Below are positions 6,065 to 6,639 of a DNA stretch of 6,639 bases, one piece after another. Numbering within the stretch: position 1 is the first letter of the stretch; every line of letters starts with the position of its first letter. A program made the translations under genes and the position numbers. Under the pieces are notes generated by a model. That model ran no database searches. It was not told the origin of the DNA and was given only the letters and a program-made list of their open reading frames with translations. Source of the stretch: Acidimicrobiia bacterium (GTDB lineage Bacteria > Actinomycetota > Acidimicrobiia > Acidimicrobiales > Poriferisodalaceae); the NCBI GenBank assembly GCA_026983855.1, contig JALSTE010000792.1:1-6639 (forward strand), written 5' to 3'.

Positions 6065-6600
6065 CCCTCAGACTACTCCTCACGATTGTCGTGTCGGTGG
6101 GGTGGGCCCGTCTGCCCGCCGCCCTGTCGGGCCTGTCTCCGGGGGAGAGACGGCAACTGGTCACCCGGGCCACCGCCACCATGGTGGGTGTGGCCGGGCT
6201 GCTCGCCTGGTGGGCCGGGCCGCTCCTGGAGTGGGGGAGCGTCGACCATGAGTCGTACCGGATCGCGGCGGGCCTGGTCATGGCGGCGGCGGGTCTTGTC
6301 CGGCTGGCGGGCGCCGGACTCGGTGAGGAGTCCACCAGGGTGCTCGCCGGTGGACTGGTGCCGGTGCTCTACCCGGTTCTCCTGGGGCCCGAGACGGTGC
6401 TGGCGTTCACGTCGATCGGAGTGGACCGCGGGGTCGTGTTCGCCGTCCTGGGGGCCCTCCTGGGTGGGGTTGTGGCGGTGGCCGCATCCCGTGTGTCGAG
6501 TCTGCGGAGAGGGATCTGGGGGGCCCTGGCCCGGCTCAACGGCGCGGCTCTTACCGTGCTGGCCGTAGCCCTGGTCTTCGACGGTCTCCGGGACGTCTGA
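6061..6600 (+). CDS. Small MarC-like multipass membrane protein
   Basis: A 179-residue protein with about five hydrophobic segments (near 3-22, 38-55, 66-84, 96-117, 122-142, and a last one at 158-175). The order of motifs resembles the MarC/UPF0056 family: LSPGERR (25-31) after the first segment, SYRIAAGLVMAAAGLVRL (65-82), and VPVLYPVLLGPETV (100-113), parallel to the family's PLAIPLLAGPGAI segment. The family's first-repeat NPxG motif is not evident; only LP at 18-19 stands near that position. MarC proteins are probable transporters of uncertain substrate and not proven drug-resistance factors. ATG 6061 overlaps the toroid stop codon, so translation is probably coupled, and the pair may act on one envelope process. 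A divergent paralogue or unrelated small membrane protein is possible. Confidence 0.68.
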   Translation: MTLRLLLTIVVSVGWARLPAALSGLSPGERRQLVTRATATMVGVAGLLAWWAGPLLEWGSVDHESYRIAAGLVMAAAGLVRLAGAGLGEESTRVLAGGLVPVLYPVLLGPETVLAFTSIGVDRGVVFAVLGALLGGVVAVAASRVSSLRRGIWGALARLNGAALTVLAVALVFDGLRDV

Positions 6601-6620
6601 ATCCCACCCGTCTCCCGGAG
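6586..6620. terminator. Inverted repeat spanning the MarC-like stop codon
   Basis: CTCCGGGA (6586-6593) and TCCCGGAG (6613-6620) are perfect 8-bp arms around a 19-base loop that contains the stop codon. It may terminate the toroid/MarC-like transcript. The loop is long and there is no T-run, so support is weak. The last 39 bases of the window hold no gene I can identify. Confidence 0.35.
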
Positions 6621-6639
6621 TCACTTCGACCGGGGACCG

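Overview
The window is very GC-rich, with G/C-ended codons throughout, frequent GTG starts and 4-base ATGA/GTGA gene overlaps. This composition and the gene families point to a high-GC actinobacterium. The HTTM gene paired with a small FPMFS-motif protein, and the Cys-pair lipoprotein, would fit Acidimicrobiia or relatives, but this taxonomic call is an inference and no rRNA or marker gene is present. No tRNA, rRNA, CRISPR array, transposase or phage gene is visible. The content reads as ordinary chromosomal housekeeping and envelope genes.

Layout, left to right. (1) Positions 1-170 hold a 62-bp tandem repeat of nearly three units, cut by the left edge and carrying two palindromes per unit. 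(2) A plus-strand pair follows: a histidinol-phosphatase-type inositol-monophosphatase family enzyme (hisN, 220-990) overlapping by 4 bases an AI-2E/PerM-family permease (987-2204). (3) A 188-bp gap contains a terminator-like inverted repeat and the leader of a secreted lipoprotein (2393-3157). Its two Cys-pair domains are joined by a perfect 33-bp (11-residue) repeat linker. (4) The lipoprotein converges on a minus-strand pair: a small membrane-anchored protein with a DDFPLSPFPMFS motif (4237-4728) followed by an HTTM-domain multipass membrane protein (3239-4240). A 12-bp perfect hairpin sits at the convergent junction and contains the HTTM stop codon. (5) A 70-bp divergent promoter region separates that pair from a plus-strand pair. 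This is a secreted alpha/alpha-toroid (six-hairpin-like) protein (4799-6064) overlapping by 4 bases a small MarC-like membrane protein (6061-6600).

How they may work together. Three of the four adjacent same-strand junctions are, or may be, 4-base stop/start overlaps, so hisN/AI-2E, FPMFS/HTTM and toroid/MarC-like are probably co-translated pairs. The two divergent pairs from 3239 to 6600 all encode membrane or exported proteins. They form the part of the window most worth testing as an undescribed envelope module, but the sequence does not show a joint function.
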